Part shown: positions 25,855 to 36,877 of the stretch, piece by piece
Numbering within the stretch: the stretch's first letter is position 1
Layout of the letters: each line of letters opens with the position of its first letter
NCBI GenBank assembly: GCA_964030475.1
Contig: CAXIPT010000002.1
Location: forward strand, 19,811,010 to 19,875,009
Length of the DNA stretch: 64,000 nucleotides
Direction of reading: 5' to 3'
Source: Tethya wilhelma
Taxonomy: Eukaryota > Porifera > Demospongiae > Tethyida > Tethyidae
The notes under the pieces: model-generated
Database searches by the model: none
Told to the model about the DNA's origin: nothing
Seen by the model: the letters and a program-made list of their open reading frames with translations, nothing else
Position numbers and translations under genes: made by a program

Positions 25855-26735
25855 ATGGGTGGGCATAATTTAGAAACTACTCGTGTTCCCAAACCATGTG
25901 TTATGTCTGCAAGAAGGATTTGGACTAATGTATGGGGTTGGTATGTCAGAACATTAGACTCCAAGCCTCTGTTAACACAGGCTGCAACGACAGGTAGGCA
26001 TAATATTGCACTGAGATTTGCTATTCTTACATGAAATTTCTAACTTTAGGATTTGTCTGTGGTCTTGGAGATACCATTGCTCAGACATGCATTGAAAAAA
26101 GAAAACACTCTAACTACAACTTTAAGCGAACAGCTACAATGACAACGATTGGATTTGTGTTTACGGTGTGTGTGTGTGTATGTTTGCAAGTCTCAAACTA
26201 CACAATACGTACATTTGCTTGTAAATGTTGTAGGGACCAGTGTTGAGAACGTGGTTCTTGGCATTGGATAGGATAGTAGGCCCTTCAAGAACAACCAAAG
26301 ATGCACTGAAGAAAGTGTTTCTGGATCAAGTAGTGTTTGCTCCTGTCTTATTTCTGGTGCTGCTGCCTCTGTTTGGCTACTCACAAGGCATGAACACAGT
26401 ACAGGTCAAGGAGAAAGTTAGAACAGTAAGCACATAAGTAGTAAAGATTATTTTCAGCAGTTGTTTTTTTAGCATAACTGCCTTTTATTTGGTGCACATT
26501 CATGCTAGCTATAGTGTACCACATCTACACACATCTCACATACACACAAAAGGAGTACTTCAACATGCTCTTTGGTTTCTACAAGCTCTGGCCTGCTGCT
26601 CAGCTCATCAACTTCTACTTCATTCCTCTGAAGTTTAGAGTCAACTTCTCTAACATTGTCTCTCTCTTTTGGAACGCTTATGTTGGTTGGATAGCTAACA
26701 GGCCAGTTGAAGACACTTCTAAACACCACAAGTAA
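25855..26735 (+). CDS. Mpv17/PMP22-family inner-membrane protein
   Basis: Four exons (25855-25993, 26050-26165, 26234-26425, 26553-26735) give 630 nt, 209 residues. The family includes Mpv17, PXMP2, Mpv17L and yeast Sym1, small four-pass proteins of mitochondrial or peroxisomal membranes implicated in channel function and mtDNA maintenance. Typical motifs seen: WYVRTLDSKPLLTQAATTG, GLGDTIAQ, the middle GPVLRTWFLALDR, and the family signature in the last exon, KLWPAAQLINFYFIPLKFRV followed by SLFWNAYVGW. The acceptor of exon 4 (cacaaaag) has a weak pyrimidine tract. Exons 3 and 4 are duplicated downstream, giving two possible 3' ends with the same protein sequence. Confidence 0.87.
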
Positions 26736-27608
26736 CACATCTGATCCAGGCAAAAATATCAAGTACCATTATCATTTTGACAGCATTTCTTTTATCAGAA
26801 TTACCAAATCAATTCAATTATAATTACCGATCTTCTGATAAAAAAATAATAATAATCACATAAGAGAATTTTTTTTGTAACAACCAGGAGCTTCTGAGGA
26901 ACATAATACGTACATTTGCTTGTAAATGTTGTAGGGACCAGTGTTGAGAACGTGGTTCTTGGCATTGGATAGGATAGTAGGCCCTTCAAGAACAACCAAA
27001 GATGCACTAAAGAAAGTGTTTCTGGATCAAGTAGTGTTTGCTCCTGTCTTGTTTCTGGTACTGCTGCCTCTGTTTGGCTACTCACAAGGCATGAACACAG
27101 TGCAGGTCAAGGAGAAAGTTAGAACAGTAAGCACATAAGTAGTAAAAATTATTATGAGCAGTTGTTTTTTTTTTTTTAGCATAACTGCCTTTTATTTGGT
27201 GCACATTCATGCTAGCTATAGTGTACCACATCTACACACATCTCACATACACACAAAAGGAGTACTTCAACATGCTCTTTGGTTTCTACAAGCTCTGGCC
27301 TGCTGCTCAGCTCATCAACTTCTACTTTATTCCTCTGAAGTTTAGAGTCAACTTCTCTAACATTGTCTCTCTCTTTTGGAACGCTTATGTTGGTTGGATA
27401 GCAAACAGACCAGTTGAAGACACTTCTAAACACCACAAGTAACACATTCAGGCAAACATATGGAGTACCATTATCATTGACAGCATTTCTTTTATCAGAA
27501 TTACCAAATCAATTCAATTATCAATTACCGATCTTCTGATAAAAATAATAATAATAATACTAATCACATAAGAGAATTTTTTTTTGTAACAACCAGGAGC
27601 TTATGAGG
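26204..27608. repeat. Tandem duplication of the Mpv17-like 3' half
   Basis: Two copies of a ~700-bp unit (about 26204-26904 and 26905-27608) run from 'aatacgtacatttgcttg' in intron 2 to 'aaccaggagct' after the stop codon. Each carries exon 3, intron 3, exon 4 and 3' flank. Differences are few: small indels in A- and T-runs plus scattered substitutions. Confidence 0.93.
26935..27442 (+). CDS. Second copy of Mpv17-like exons 3-4 (alternative 3' end or duplicate)
   Basis: Exons 26935-27126 (192 nt) and 27260-27442 (183 nt) repeat the last two exons of the preceding gene with intact splice sites, frame and stop. The two copies differ at seven coding positions (four in the first exon, three in the second) and all seven are synonymous, so the encoded peptides are identical. 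There is no second copy of exons 1-2, so this is a partial gene: an alternative terminal exon pair, a non-transcribed duplicate, or an assembly duplicate of the other allele. Confidence 0.7.
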
Positions 27609-27667
27609 GTTAATTAATTCATCGTATTAAAAGAACCTATACATAATTCCTGTTGAACAAAGTTTTC

Positions 27668-28932
27668 TCATCTCCTCTTCTTTCCTTTCCTACTGGCTGG
27701 ATGTTCCCTCTCTGACTTCTTCTGTTGCTGGAGCTCCTGGCTCTGTTTGTTGTATCTCTTCCATAGCTCATAACCAACTAGAACAGCTAGGAAAAGAAAT
27801 CCAGCATACACCCAAAACTCTCGATCTGGAATCTTGAAGAGAGAAGGTTTCTTTAACGCCAGCAATTCAACAGAGAAGATGAGAGTTGCACCACCTGGCA
27901 GGGTATGGCGTTTGAGAACAAGTTGTGACCATAATAATGAAACAATTGTTGACATTGTGCCTTAATCATAATAATTAATGTGATTGTTATGTTTTAAAAA
28001 TGCTACACATTAGCTAGTACAATACACACCTGGGATTACGTCCTTGATTCCAGTATCACCGTATGCCATATGTGAGGGAATTTTCAATGTTCTCTCTTCA
28101 CTGTTACAAATAGAAAAACACTCAAAATGAACAGAACAGCAAGACAGTGCATGCACCTCAAGTCTTTAAGGAAAGCTGTTGTAATTTTGATGTTCCTATA
28201 TATTTCTCTGCTATAAATGCTGTATTCAGATGCAACTTTTTAACAAGCTACTGAGACTAGCTGGAGCCTTCTCTGTTCAAAAAAGCAGTGAGAAATTTGA
28301 AAATCCACCACTGAACAAATAAATGGCAGAACTTACCAGATGATCTGAGGTATAATCTGAATAGTACTAGTGTTCATAGCAAGAGATCTAGAAACAAGCA
28401 AGCACTATATACCTTCCTCACTTACAGCTTACCCTTCACACATTCCAAGCAGCCCCTCATCCCAACCTGCAAATTATACATCATTACAAATGTGGCTCCA
28501 ATGCTGCACCTTGCTTTGCTGCTGACCTTTAATGACTTGACCAGCTCCAAGTTTTATGGTAAAGGGTTCTCTTTGACGAGAGCTGTCAAACACCTGGCCA
28601 TTCTCCAGCGATCCCTACATAAAACCCAAGGTATTGACAATGAGGGTAGACTAGTGATAGTGAAGAGAACATCTGAAACTTACAGTGTAGTGAACAGTTA
28701 GACTGTCACCGGGCTCAGCAAATACGTTGCAGTTTTCAGGTTTATTCTGTTGAAAATAAATTTTCAATTTCATGTTGATTCGTGATCAGAACTAGTATTT
28801 TCCAACATCAACATCAAGATTACTTACTTCAGTAGTGATTTCAAGCTTTTTCTTCTTGGCTTGTGCAGGCAACAGAGAACATACCAAGACTGCAGCTACG
28901 AGATGTATGAGCAGCAACCATCTGATCTCCAT
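27668..28932 (-). CDS. ER FKBP-type prolyl isomerase with C-terminal TM (FKBP11-like)
   Basis: Six exons on the minus strand (28932-28828, 28746-28684, 28614-28527, 28466-28433, 28100-28030, 27894-27668) give 588 nt, 195 residues. The N-terminal signal peptide is MEIRWLLLIHLVAAVLVCSL. The FKBP domain shows the usual blocks: DSLTVHYT, NGQVFDSS, PFTIKLGAGQVIKGWDEGL, KIPSHMAYGD, and IPGGATLIFSVELL. A single membrane helix follows (WVYAGFLFLAVLVGYELW) and then a Lys/Arg-rich cytosolic tail ending GKKRR. The signal-FKBP-TM order and length match FKBP11 (about 200 residues), a secretory-pathway peptidyl-prolyl isomerase. Its tail meets the Mpv17-like gene; its head faces the SR-protein gene. Confidence 0.9.
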
Positions 28933-29258
28933 CTTTATAGGTGCACCCCCAGACTTTCTGCGCATGCGCATTCAGTGAGAAAAGAAGGTGGTGTCAGAAC
29001 GAACTGAGTGTCTTTACGTCTTTACCTGTCAAAAATCACATAAAAACTAAGGTAAGTCGAAGGGTTTGTCTCAAATAAGTGATATATATGTGTCTAGAAA
29101 GTTTTGTTTGGTCTTTTGTGGCGAATTTTGGATGATGCTTCAAATTTCAAACGAAGTTTAAGCTTGGGGAAGAGCGTGCACTGTACTGAATTTGCTAGTT
29201 CTATCACGTGTACTTTCTCTACACTGTCAAACTCTCTTTCTGTTGGCCATAGAGAAGC
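28933..29258. promoter_or_regulatory. Divergent FKBP11/SRSF promoter region with NRF1-type palindrome
   Basis: 326 bp lie between start codons. TGCGCATGCGCA at 28959-28970 is a full NRF1 (alpha-Pal) palindrome. A pyrimidine-rich stretch (tgtctttacgtctttacc) near 29010 may be the SR-gene start. A donor-like 'aaggtaagtc' at 29049-29058 and an acceptor-like 'ttggccatag' just before ATG 29259 suggest a leader intron. Function is inferred from motif and position. Confidence 0.5.
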
Positions 29259-30031
29259 ATGAGTAGACGGAGCAGAAGTAGGAGTCGTGACCGCTACAGG
29301 TACAGGAGCAGAAGCCGAGACAGAGGGGACAGAGGAGGGGACAGAGGGGGTGACAGGGGGAACCGCCGCCCACCAAACATCGAGGGAATGATCAGCTTGA
29401 AGGTGGACAACCTCTCCTACCGGATCACACCGGAAGATCTGAAGCCCATCTTTGAACGCTACGGTGAAGTTGGAGATGTTTACATTCCCAGGGATCGATT
29501 CACGAAGGAGTCGAGAGGGTTTGCATTTGTTAGGTTCTACGACCGAAGAGATGCCGAGGATGCAATGGATAAGATGGACGGCTACGTGCTGGATGGAAGA
29601 GAGATGAGGGTGCAGACTGCTCGTTATGGGAGACCACAAGAGCCCCCCCAAGTGCGCTACGGAAGGAACTATGTGCCACCTTCGCGGGGAGGGTAAATAC
29701 TGTATTGAGAGAGAGAGAGAGAGTGTGTGATGTTTGTTTCTTCTCTTACAGTCGGAGGTACTCTCGCAGCCGGTCAAGGAGCTACTCTCCTAGGAGACGA
29801 AACAGGCGATCATCCTATTCTCCTAGATCTCCCAAGCGTCGCTATAAGAGGGAGTACTCACGTTCCCCCTCTAGGGACCGGAACCGCTCCCCCTCGAGAG
29901 ATGAGTCAGCCTCCCCCTTCAGGGACGGAGAGAACCGGAAGTCCGAGTCCCGTTCTAGGAGTGCGTCGCCTGAGCAACAGAGGTCTCCTTCTGAGTCTCC
30001 CCGGCAGACTTCCAGGTCTCCCAGCCCTTGA
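29259..30031 (+). CDS. SR splicing factor, SRSF2-like with extra N-terminal RS segment
   Basis: Two exons (29259-29692, 29752-30031), 714 nt, 237 residues. The RRM (about residues 44-125) is clearly of SRSF2/SRSF8 type, with [28 protein letters not shown] and the RNP1-like [19 protein letters not shown]. It is followed by an RS domain of SR/SP repeats to the C-terminus. SR proteins bind exonic enhancers and recruit the spliceosome in the nucleus. Unlike SRSF2, whose RRM starts near residue 14, this protein begins with about 30 extra residues of RS, RD and GDRGGDRG sequence before the conserved RPP..EGM lead-in. The long 3' region may hold further untranslated exons. Confidence 0.92.
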
Positions 30032-30928
30032 CTTTCTTATCAGAGGGATGGAAATTTTCTGGTGTGCTACGAGATGGGCAACACATCAATGCTCTCTGAC
30101 TGTTGCAGTGTATTTTTCTCTCTGTAAGCATTTGTAGTGTAATGACACAAACACGCTAATGTACTTTGTATTTGATGCACACCATTAGTGTATCTGCACA
30201 CATAAACACTCATTTATAATGTGCATGTGTATCCATTAATTTAGGGGTTGAATTGTTGTTTTTCTTTCTTTCACCTTTACTACCACTGAAAGTGTAATGG
30301 TTTGTTGTTTGGGCTCTGTTTGTATTGTACCTCCTTACATTAAACTGTTGTTGTAGTATTCTGTTTGTTTTTGAAAACCCTTATCTTACTACATGTATGT
30401 TCCCTAACTGTTGTTGTTAGGTGGTGGTGTGCACTAATAGGAGTAACTCTCGTGAGAGCATGCAGTACTGTAGCAGTGCAGCAGTGTGTGCTGACCAGTG
30501 AAAGGTGCAAGGTGTTGACACCACCATCCCCACGTAGGCCAAGTATTTGAGCTGACCGCCTCGCCCCGGCCCTCTTCCAGCCTGTGTGTGCATGCAGTTA
30601 CTGTAGCAGTGTTCCGGCAGTTTGCGTGTGTGAGAGAGAGAGAAGTGAGCCTGTCTGTTGGCGAGAGTTCAGATCCAGAGCTACCGCACCTGTTGCAGTT
30701 GTTGCTGTTGACCTATCATCGTGGTTTTGTTGGCTGCGTATGCGCGGGACTCTGTGGCATAGGCACGTAATGTGCTAGCAGCTGCAGAGTCTGAATATAC
30801 ACGTGGCACGTGTTGGAGTAGAAGTAAAATGAATGCTTTTTAGTTGATCTGTTTGTGATGTAGTTTTGCTGAATAGTGAGTATACACAAGAATACAAGTC
30901 ATATATTCTTGATCAATCAGTTGTCTGG
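30032..30928. other. SRSF 3' region, no coding gene seen
   Basis: 897 bp between the SR-gene stop and the ANAPC10 stop (convergent). It contains T-rich probable 3'UTR and possible splice-like signals (ttgttgttaggtggtgg near 30420). SRSF2 genes commonly use 3'UTR splicing for autoregulation, so some of this may be spliced UTR. I see no supported ORF. Confidence 0.5.
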
Positions 30929-31019
30929 CTATCTACATGTAAGCATCGAACAAAATTCAACAGTTTCAAAGTCTACAATGCCTTCATCTGTAGTATGTAT
31001 GTGCTTTAGAGTTCTGCAA

Positions 31020-31050
<31 letters not shown>

Positions 31051-31873
31051 AATTAATGAAATAGCTATTGCCAAAAGACAATCATGACAAAAAAAACGTG
31101 ACTTACTCTGGTTCAAATATCTTGACTTGTCTTATGTGTGTATCCCTTCCATTTTGATGATTTGAGAGAATAGCTATCTGGAACAGAAAGGCCCTCACTG
31201 GTCTACAAGCAAGCAACCAAGTATGTACACATAAAACACCAAAAACCAAGCAAGTAGTACAAAATAGGAATCTTTGTGAGCATTACTGAAGCAATACTTG
31301 TGTGTGTTCTTTCCTTACTTGTCGTGTTTGTCAACTATGTCAATTTGGACCCATTCCTCTGGTTCGTCCAGCTCCAAGACTTTTAGTTGCTGCACTCCAC
31401 ACACACACACACACACACACACCAAATGCTATGTTTATAATGCTACTTTGTATGTTTTGAACTCACTTGCAAATCATGAAAATTTGTTCCAGCTCTGATG
31501 GAAATTTTTCTGGGGGTGTAGCTTTCGTCTTGTTTGTAGTCTGCAAAGATGTCCAGTCGCTATTTAGAACAAAGTTGAAACTGGGATTATTGTTTTTGGG
31601 TTGTTTTTGTGTGTACGTACTCTGACAGCTGTCTTCTTCAAGAACTCAATGTTTATGAGATGTGGTTGGACACCATCTGATCTATATGGACATTGAATTA
31701 ATTCTATATAATGCACAGCATGCCACTCACTGCCAATATGTTTCTTTTGAACCGTCCCTCAGTTGCGCCACCCCGTAGCCAGGTTTGCAGGAGGAGACGG
31801 ACCACACTGCCTGGTTCCCTATTTCCAGTGGTCGACGCTTTTTGCTATGGATAGCAGTCTTCTGCTCCTGCAT
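30929..31873 (-). CDS. ANAPC10: Anaphase-promoting complex subunit 10 (DOC domain)
   Basis: Six exons on the minus strand (31873-31731, 31681-31617, 31540-31467, 31389-31319, 31202-31107, 31013-30929) give 534 nt, 177 residues; human APC10 has 185. This APC/C subunit helps bind substrate D-boxes together with the co-activator. The DOC/APC10 beta-sandwich is recognisable: [59 protein letters not shown], and [18 protein letters not shown]. The exon 2-3 junction lacks about five residues (the KTLCIYAD-like strand), so that border or the local sequence may be imperfect. ATG 31873 was chosen; another in-frame ATG lies at 31969. It faces the transgelin gene with 144 bp between starts. Confidence 0.92.
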
Positions 31874-32017
31874 TTTGCAAACACATGTGTATGGGTGGAG
31901 CAATACATAGAGTTCACTTCCGGCCGCATGGAGATTCCTTATTTGGACGTCTGTCTCTGTGCACTTCATGCGAGGTTACCCATAACCGTCAGTTTTTTTC
32001 TAGTCCAAAGCTAAAAC

Positions 32018-32584
32018 ATGGCTTCAAGACCTGATGGATATGGCATGACAGCTGAGCTAAAGCAAAAGCAAGATTCCAAGTACGACCCAAAGTTGGAGGG
32101 TGAGGCTAAGAGGTGGCTGCAGGCAGTTGTAGGGGAGCCTTTTCCCAGTGGCTCCTTCCATGAAGCTCTGAAGGACGGGGTCTACCTGTGCAAGGCAATC
32201 AACAAGCTGCGTCCAGGCTCTGTTAAGAAAATCAACACTGGCAAGATGGCATTCAAAATGATGGAAAACATTGGGAACTTTCTTGAGGCAGCCGGTACTT
32301 ATGGGCTACCTAAATCTGACTCGTTTCAAACAGTTGATTTGTACGAAGCCCAGAATATGCCACAGGTGATCAATTCCATCCATGCTCTGGGAAGAACGGC
32401 CAACAAGAAAGGATTCTCTGGAGCGACGCTCGGACCAAAGGAAGCACAGAAAAATGTGAGACACCACGACCCAGAGGAGCAGAAACGATCAAGTTCGTCA
32501 GTTATCGGTCTCCAAATGGGCACCAATAAAGGTGCTTCTCAAAAAGGAATGACCCCGTATGGCCAACAGCGACAGATTCACTGA
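32018..32584 (+). CDS. Transgelin/calponin-family actin-binding protein
   Basis: Intronless 188-residue protein. A single calponin-homology (CH) domain spans about residues 25-135 (EAKRWLQAVVGEPFP, DGVYLCKAINKLRPGSVKKI, FLEAAGTYGLPKSDSFQTVD, PQVINSIHALGR). One C-terminal calponin-like repeat follows: IGLQMGTNKGASQKGM, then YGQQRQI. This CH plus CLIK-repeat layout is that of transgelin (SM22) and related actin-bundling proteins of muscle and non-muscle cytoskeleton. ATG 32018 follows 'aaaac', a good start context, and the upstream sequence is the ANAPC10 promoter. Lack of introns is unusual beside its neighbours. Confidence 0.95.
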   Translation: MASRPDGYGMTAELKQKQDSKYDPKLEGEAKRWLQAVVGEPFPSGSFHEALKDGVYLCKAINKLRPGSVKKINTGKMAFKMMENIGNFLEAAGTYGLPKSDSFQTVDLYEAQNMPQVINSIHALGRTANKKGFSGATLGPKEAQKNVRHHDPEEQKRSSSSVIGLQMGTNKGASQKGMTPYGQQRQIH

Positions 32585-33291
32585 TTTTCGGGCAAATTGA
32601 ACATACAGGGTGTTTTTTTTTCTTTCCCCTCATGAATATTTGATAGGATTGTGAGTGAGTTTCTGTATAATAATATTTAATATCTCAAGTGGCTACGTAT
32701 AACAATAATATACATTGTATGGTGAACATTGTTAGGTGATTTTAGGATCATAACTGTATACATTTACAGGTAATGAATATAATGCTACATGTCACATGCT
32801 ATGCAAGTAAGTAGACCCATGCTGCTTTTTCTGAAATCTTTGTGATTCTTCCTCTAGTAAAGAATGTGGCATAGTTATAGATGGGGTGGGTGGATCTAGT
32901 TGCTAGCTGAGCTAAACTGCTCTAGTAGCCAACATTCCACACTAATTGTCAGTGTCCTGTTACAGTACAATGAATGCCATTGTCTATACAGCCATTCTGT
33001 CATCTAGCAGCATGACCTGACATTTCTGTCATTTAACAGCATGACCTGACTTTGCCATGTGATGTACATGGTCCGTCCGTGAGCCGACAAATTTCTATCA
33101 CCTAGCATCATGACCTGACTTATTTCTTGGAACAGTTTCATAAGAACTCTTGATCAAACTGATAAAGATACCAAAATAAACAGTACAAAAATCAAGACAC
33201 GACAAATCCCCTAAAGGATACCAAACACAAATGAAAGACAATTCACGGGATCTCTAGTGAAAAACATTGCAACTTTGTGTTTTGACTGACA
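32585..33291. other. Convergent 3' region with short degenerate repeats
   Basis: 707 bp between transgelin and the pseudouridine-enzyme stop. Three degenerate copies of a ~28-bp motif containing 'agcatgacctgac' or 'gcatcatgacctgac' lie at 32996-33023, 33024-33052 and 33092-33120. No supported gene. Confidence 0.6.
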
Positions 33292-33975
33292 TTACAATGT
33301 TAGTTCAAACACCGTAGCCTCCCAATCGGCCCACTCTTTGATGGCATCCTCACTCAAGAACTGTGGGGATAACTCCCTGGCAACGGCGTACTGTGACTGA
33401 AGAGAGCAGTAGGCAGCTCGCAGGCCAGCTTTGATGGAGAGGTCGTGGCTGAGTCCTCTTACGAGACCTGAGATCATTGCTCCAACAAAACTGTAGTGAA
33501 TGTGTGCCGATGTGTTTTGTGTTGAAAGCAAAACAGGTGTGCAATTCATGATTGCATTATCTACAGCTGTACAGTATTGTGGTAGGTAGAGAAGCATGGA
33601 CAGGAAACCAACCTTAACTTCCACCTGATTCAATTGCATGTCTCAGAGTACACATTATTTCACAAAGAAACCACAGATAGGCACAGTAGTGCAACCCCTA
33701 CATCACACACACACCTACCTGTCTCCCGCTCCAGTTACACTGACAACTGGAACAGGTAACAAGTGATCGGCTGCTGGAGGGTAGTGCAGGCAGACATTCC
33801 TCTCTCTGTTGCAGTAGAGGAGACCATCTTTACCAAGAGAGACAATGAGTGTCTGGATGTCATTAAGGACCGGAGGAACAAGTTCTTGACATTCAGATAA
33901 CTTTTCCTTCAATGTCAAACCTTATTAAATATATGAGAAAATACAAATCACATCCAGTAGGTTGATTTAAGCCAT

Positions 33976-34055
<80 letters not shown>

Positions 34056-34091
34056 NATACAAATCACATCCAGTAGGTTGACTTAAGCCAT

Positions 34092-34134
<43 letters not shown>

Positions 34135-36812
34135 TCGTGGATGGTTGATTTTGACTGGATTTGCCTGTCAGCGTTTGGTACATGTTGCGCAGCTCAGCTA
34201 AGTTGGGAGAAGCAAAGGAAAGCTTTGAGTGAACCCCTGTCGTGATTGGCTTCACTGACTTGTCCACACAGGTTGGCTCATACCACACTAAAACAACATG
34301 GAGAAATGTCAACAATTGTGAGTACTGTTAGTTGCTATGTGCATCAAGTCAACCTGGTATGTTAGCATCCCAACACACATTGCACACATAGGCCAATGTT
34401 TCAGCTGGAATGTTGCCATCCACACACACAAACGACGTCTTCAGTAAATCCTTCGAGAATCTCTTTATCTAAAAAATTAGGCCAGTGAACCAACTAACTA
34501 GACTCATAACACAAATTTCATGAAACCAGCTAAAGCAAGCACCACACCTCTTGAAGCTATGGAGACCATCATTACTTACCCATTCAGCTGTGACAGTGTC
34601 ATTCACCTCCATGTCTCCAATAGCACAGAACATCTCTCCCGTGTGCTCCAGTAGGGCACAGTAAGTGGCCGTGGGCAGCTGCTCAGAGTGGAACAATCCA
34701 GAGGAAGACTGCATATACACATAAGATTGACACTCACTGACAACTTTATACCAATATGTACCACTGTGCACCTACCATTGTGTACTATTACCTACCACTG
34801 TGTACCATTACCTACCACTGTGTACCATTACGTACCATTCCACACTCTTGAATATTATCGGCAATGAGTCGTCCATTGTGGTCACTACCAACTGCAGACA
34901 GGAAAAGAGGAGGGGTACCAAGACGTGATATGCACTCGGCAATATTTCTACCAACGCCACCAAACGATTGCATCAAACTTCCTGGGTTGGTCCCTTCCAT
35001 CTGAGTATGTAACGATCAAACTGAATTTTTTAAATGTTAAAATGTGTGCATGGCACATGCATACACACTTTTATCTTCGGTGATTTTATCTTGGCAGTGA
35101 AGTCGAGAATAGAAGCTCCAATAACAGCTGGTCTCTGACTGGTGGAGGAGTTGGAGGAGGTACTGGGAATTGATGGATGAAATTTCTGAGAAGAGCAATT
35201 GCCATTTTGTTTGTCTCTGTCTTTTTGAAGCTTTGAAAGTTCTACTGAAATTTGACTGCCAACTTTAGCATTATGTTTTATGAGTTCAATATCTTTACAA
35301 TGGCTAAGGATCAATAATTAATTAGAGTGGATTCTAAACTGATTGTTACTGGAGGATACTAGCTTCCAATGACTTTCCACCAGTCAATTCATTCACTCTT
35401 TGCAATACGAATGGAGTGACTGCCTTACCCTTGACACCTGTGTTTCTACCATAATATCAGAAAGATCAAACGACAGTCATGTGCATATGCTGCAACAGTC
35501 ATGTGAGTATCATGTGACATATCAAAGTCCCCTTACTTACTTTGCATCACATAGCGCTTGTTGTATAACTTGTTCAATATCATCACCAGAGGTGAAGGAG
35601 GGGGTGGGGACTGCTATTAGAACCCCACTGTCCACATTCAACGCTTCATTAGCATCTGAAAAGAGGCACACTATTACCATATTGCCAGAAAATTTGGCGG
35701 ATTGAGCCTCTTTTTGAATTTGCCTTCACCAAATCTAATTCCCCAACAAATTTTCCAGCTATACAGTTTATGCATACCAATAAGTCTAGCAGCTTCCAAT
35801 GGTGTTGTGACATTGTATGGTGCTTCATGGCCACTTCTTGCTGTGAAGAAAGCAGGGAATTCTCTACTCGGTCCAAAGGTCGCAACAGTGACCCCTTGTG
35901 TCTCGAGATACTCCAGAGTCCGGCCAATGTCCAGTATCGATTTGACTCCTGCACACACGACTGCTACTGGTGTACGCCCCAACTCAGTCAAGTCAGCACT
36001 GATGTCCATGGCTTCAGTACAAAGATACATATCACAATAAAAAAAGTATAGCATTATGTCATGCAAAAAAAAAAAAAAAATTAGCGAGACTTACTGCTCT
36101 CTCCTTCTCTGTGGACTCCTCCTATTCCTCCAGTGACAAACATTCTAATACCGGCTTTATGAGCACACAGCATTGTACCGGACACTGTGGTGCCTCCACT
36201 CCAATCCTACATACAATGTCATGTGATTATCACATGATTTAGTTAGACATCATGTGATGTAGACTCACATGGCTAAGAATGAAAGCCAAATCCCGACGAG
36301 AGACTTTGAAAGTCTTCTCGTCTTTTGAAGGAGAAGCCAATCTCTTTATCTGTGATGGAGTCATGCCTGCACATAGATATCCACTATTTAACAGTGTAAT
36401 GGGTGCACACTTTTATCTTCAAATCCATACACTTACCAATGTGTACCCTCCCATCCAACACTCCTACGGTGGCTGGTAGGGCGCCGTGGGATCGCACTAT
36501 CTCCTCAACATGTAGAGCAGTGTCGAGATTGGCTGGATACGGCATGCCATGACTCACGATGGTCGTCTCCAAGGCAACAACTGGGGAACCTGTGACAACA
36601 GCCTCTGACACCTCAGGCTGTACCACCATCCACCCCCCTGGAGTGCATGCAGGTATATATATATATAGAGGGTCTCATCATGCTCATTGATACTTTGCAG
36701 ATCGTGTGCAGTTTATACCTGAGTTGTTTTGAGAATAGACAGTGTAGTTGCAACGGGAGATCTTTGCAGCTGTGATGCTCTTCAAAGTCCTTTGTATAAA
36801 CTTGCAAGCCAT
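33292..36812 (-). CDS. Bifunctional pseudouridine-5'-phosphate glycosidase / PfkB kinase
   Basis: Fourteen exons (36812-36719, 36637-36437, 36366-36269, 36206-36095, 36011-35778, 35655-35541, 35445-35360, 35292-35069, 35000-34836, 34708-34580, 34468-34354, 34287-34135, 33920-33719, 33490-33292), 2127 nt, 708 residues. The N-terminal half is a PsuG/IndA glycosidase: [91 protein letters not shown]. The C-terminal half is a PfkB sugar kinase: [17 protein letters not shown] near its start and the anion-hole signature [14 protein letters not shown] near its end. Together they would phosphorylate pseudouridine and then split it to uracil and ribose-5-phosphate, salvaging modified-RNA breakdown products. 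The basic, hydroxylated N-terminus ([17 protein letters not shown]) may target mitochondria (inference). A Ser/Thr-rich linker joins the halves. Confidence 0.92.
33938..34131. repeat. Duplicated (CA)n locus, likely a join artefact
   Basis: A ~40-bp unique segment (atacaaatcacatccagtag...ccataaaa) and the CA tract after it occur twice, at about 33941-34055 and 34057-34131, with one N at 34056 between them. The copies differ by one base (gatttaag versus gacttaag). This looks like an overlap that was not collapsed. Confidence 0.85.
35676..35766. mobile_element. Short TIR element (MITE family 'TATAGC')
   Basis: About 90 bp with imperfect inverted ends: accatattgccagaaaattt at the left, and at the right the reverse complement of tatagctggaaaatttg. 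It lies in an intron of the pseudouridine-enzyme gene and resembles three other elements in this window. Confidence 0.6.
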
Positions 36813-36877
36813 TATTCTGCTAACTGGTTTACCCAAAAGTCCTTATATTCAGTCCACGTGAGTTGGTAAGCGGTCGT

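Noticed and set aside
28345..28389. Possible extra FKBP11 exon between acceptor and donor-like signals
   Set aside because: Skipping it restores the canonical FKBP sequence (MCEGEERTLKIP); including it breaks the fold and frame.
29094..29777. Minus-strand ORF of 227 codons
   Set aside because: Antisense to the SRSF2-like exon; the RRM on the plus strand explains the open frame.
32996..33120. Regulatory array in the transgelin 3' region
   Set aside because: Only three degenerate copies with uneven spacing; listed as a repeat without function.
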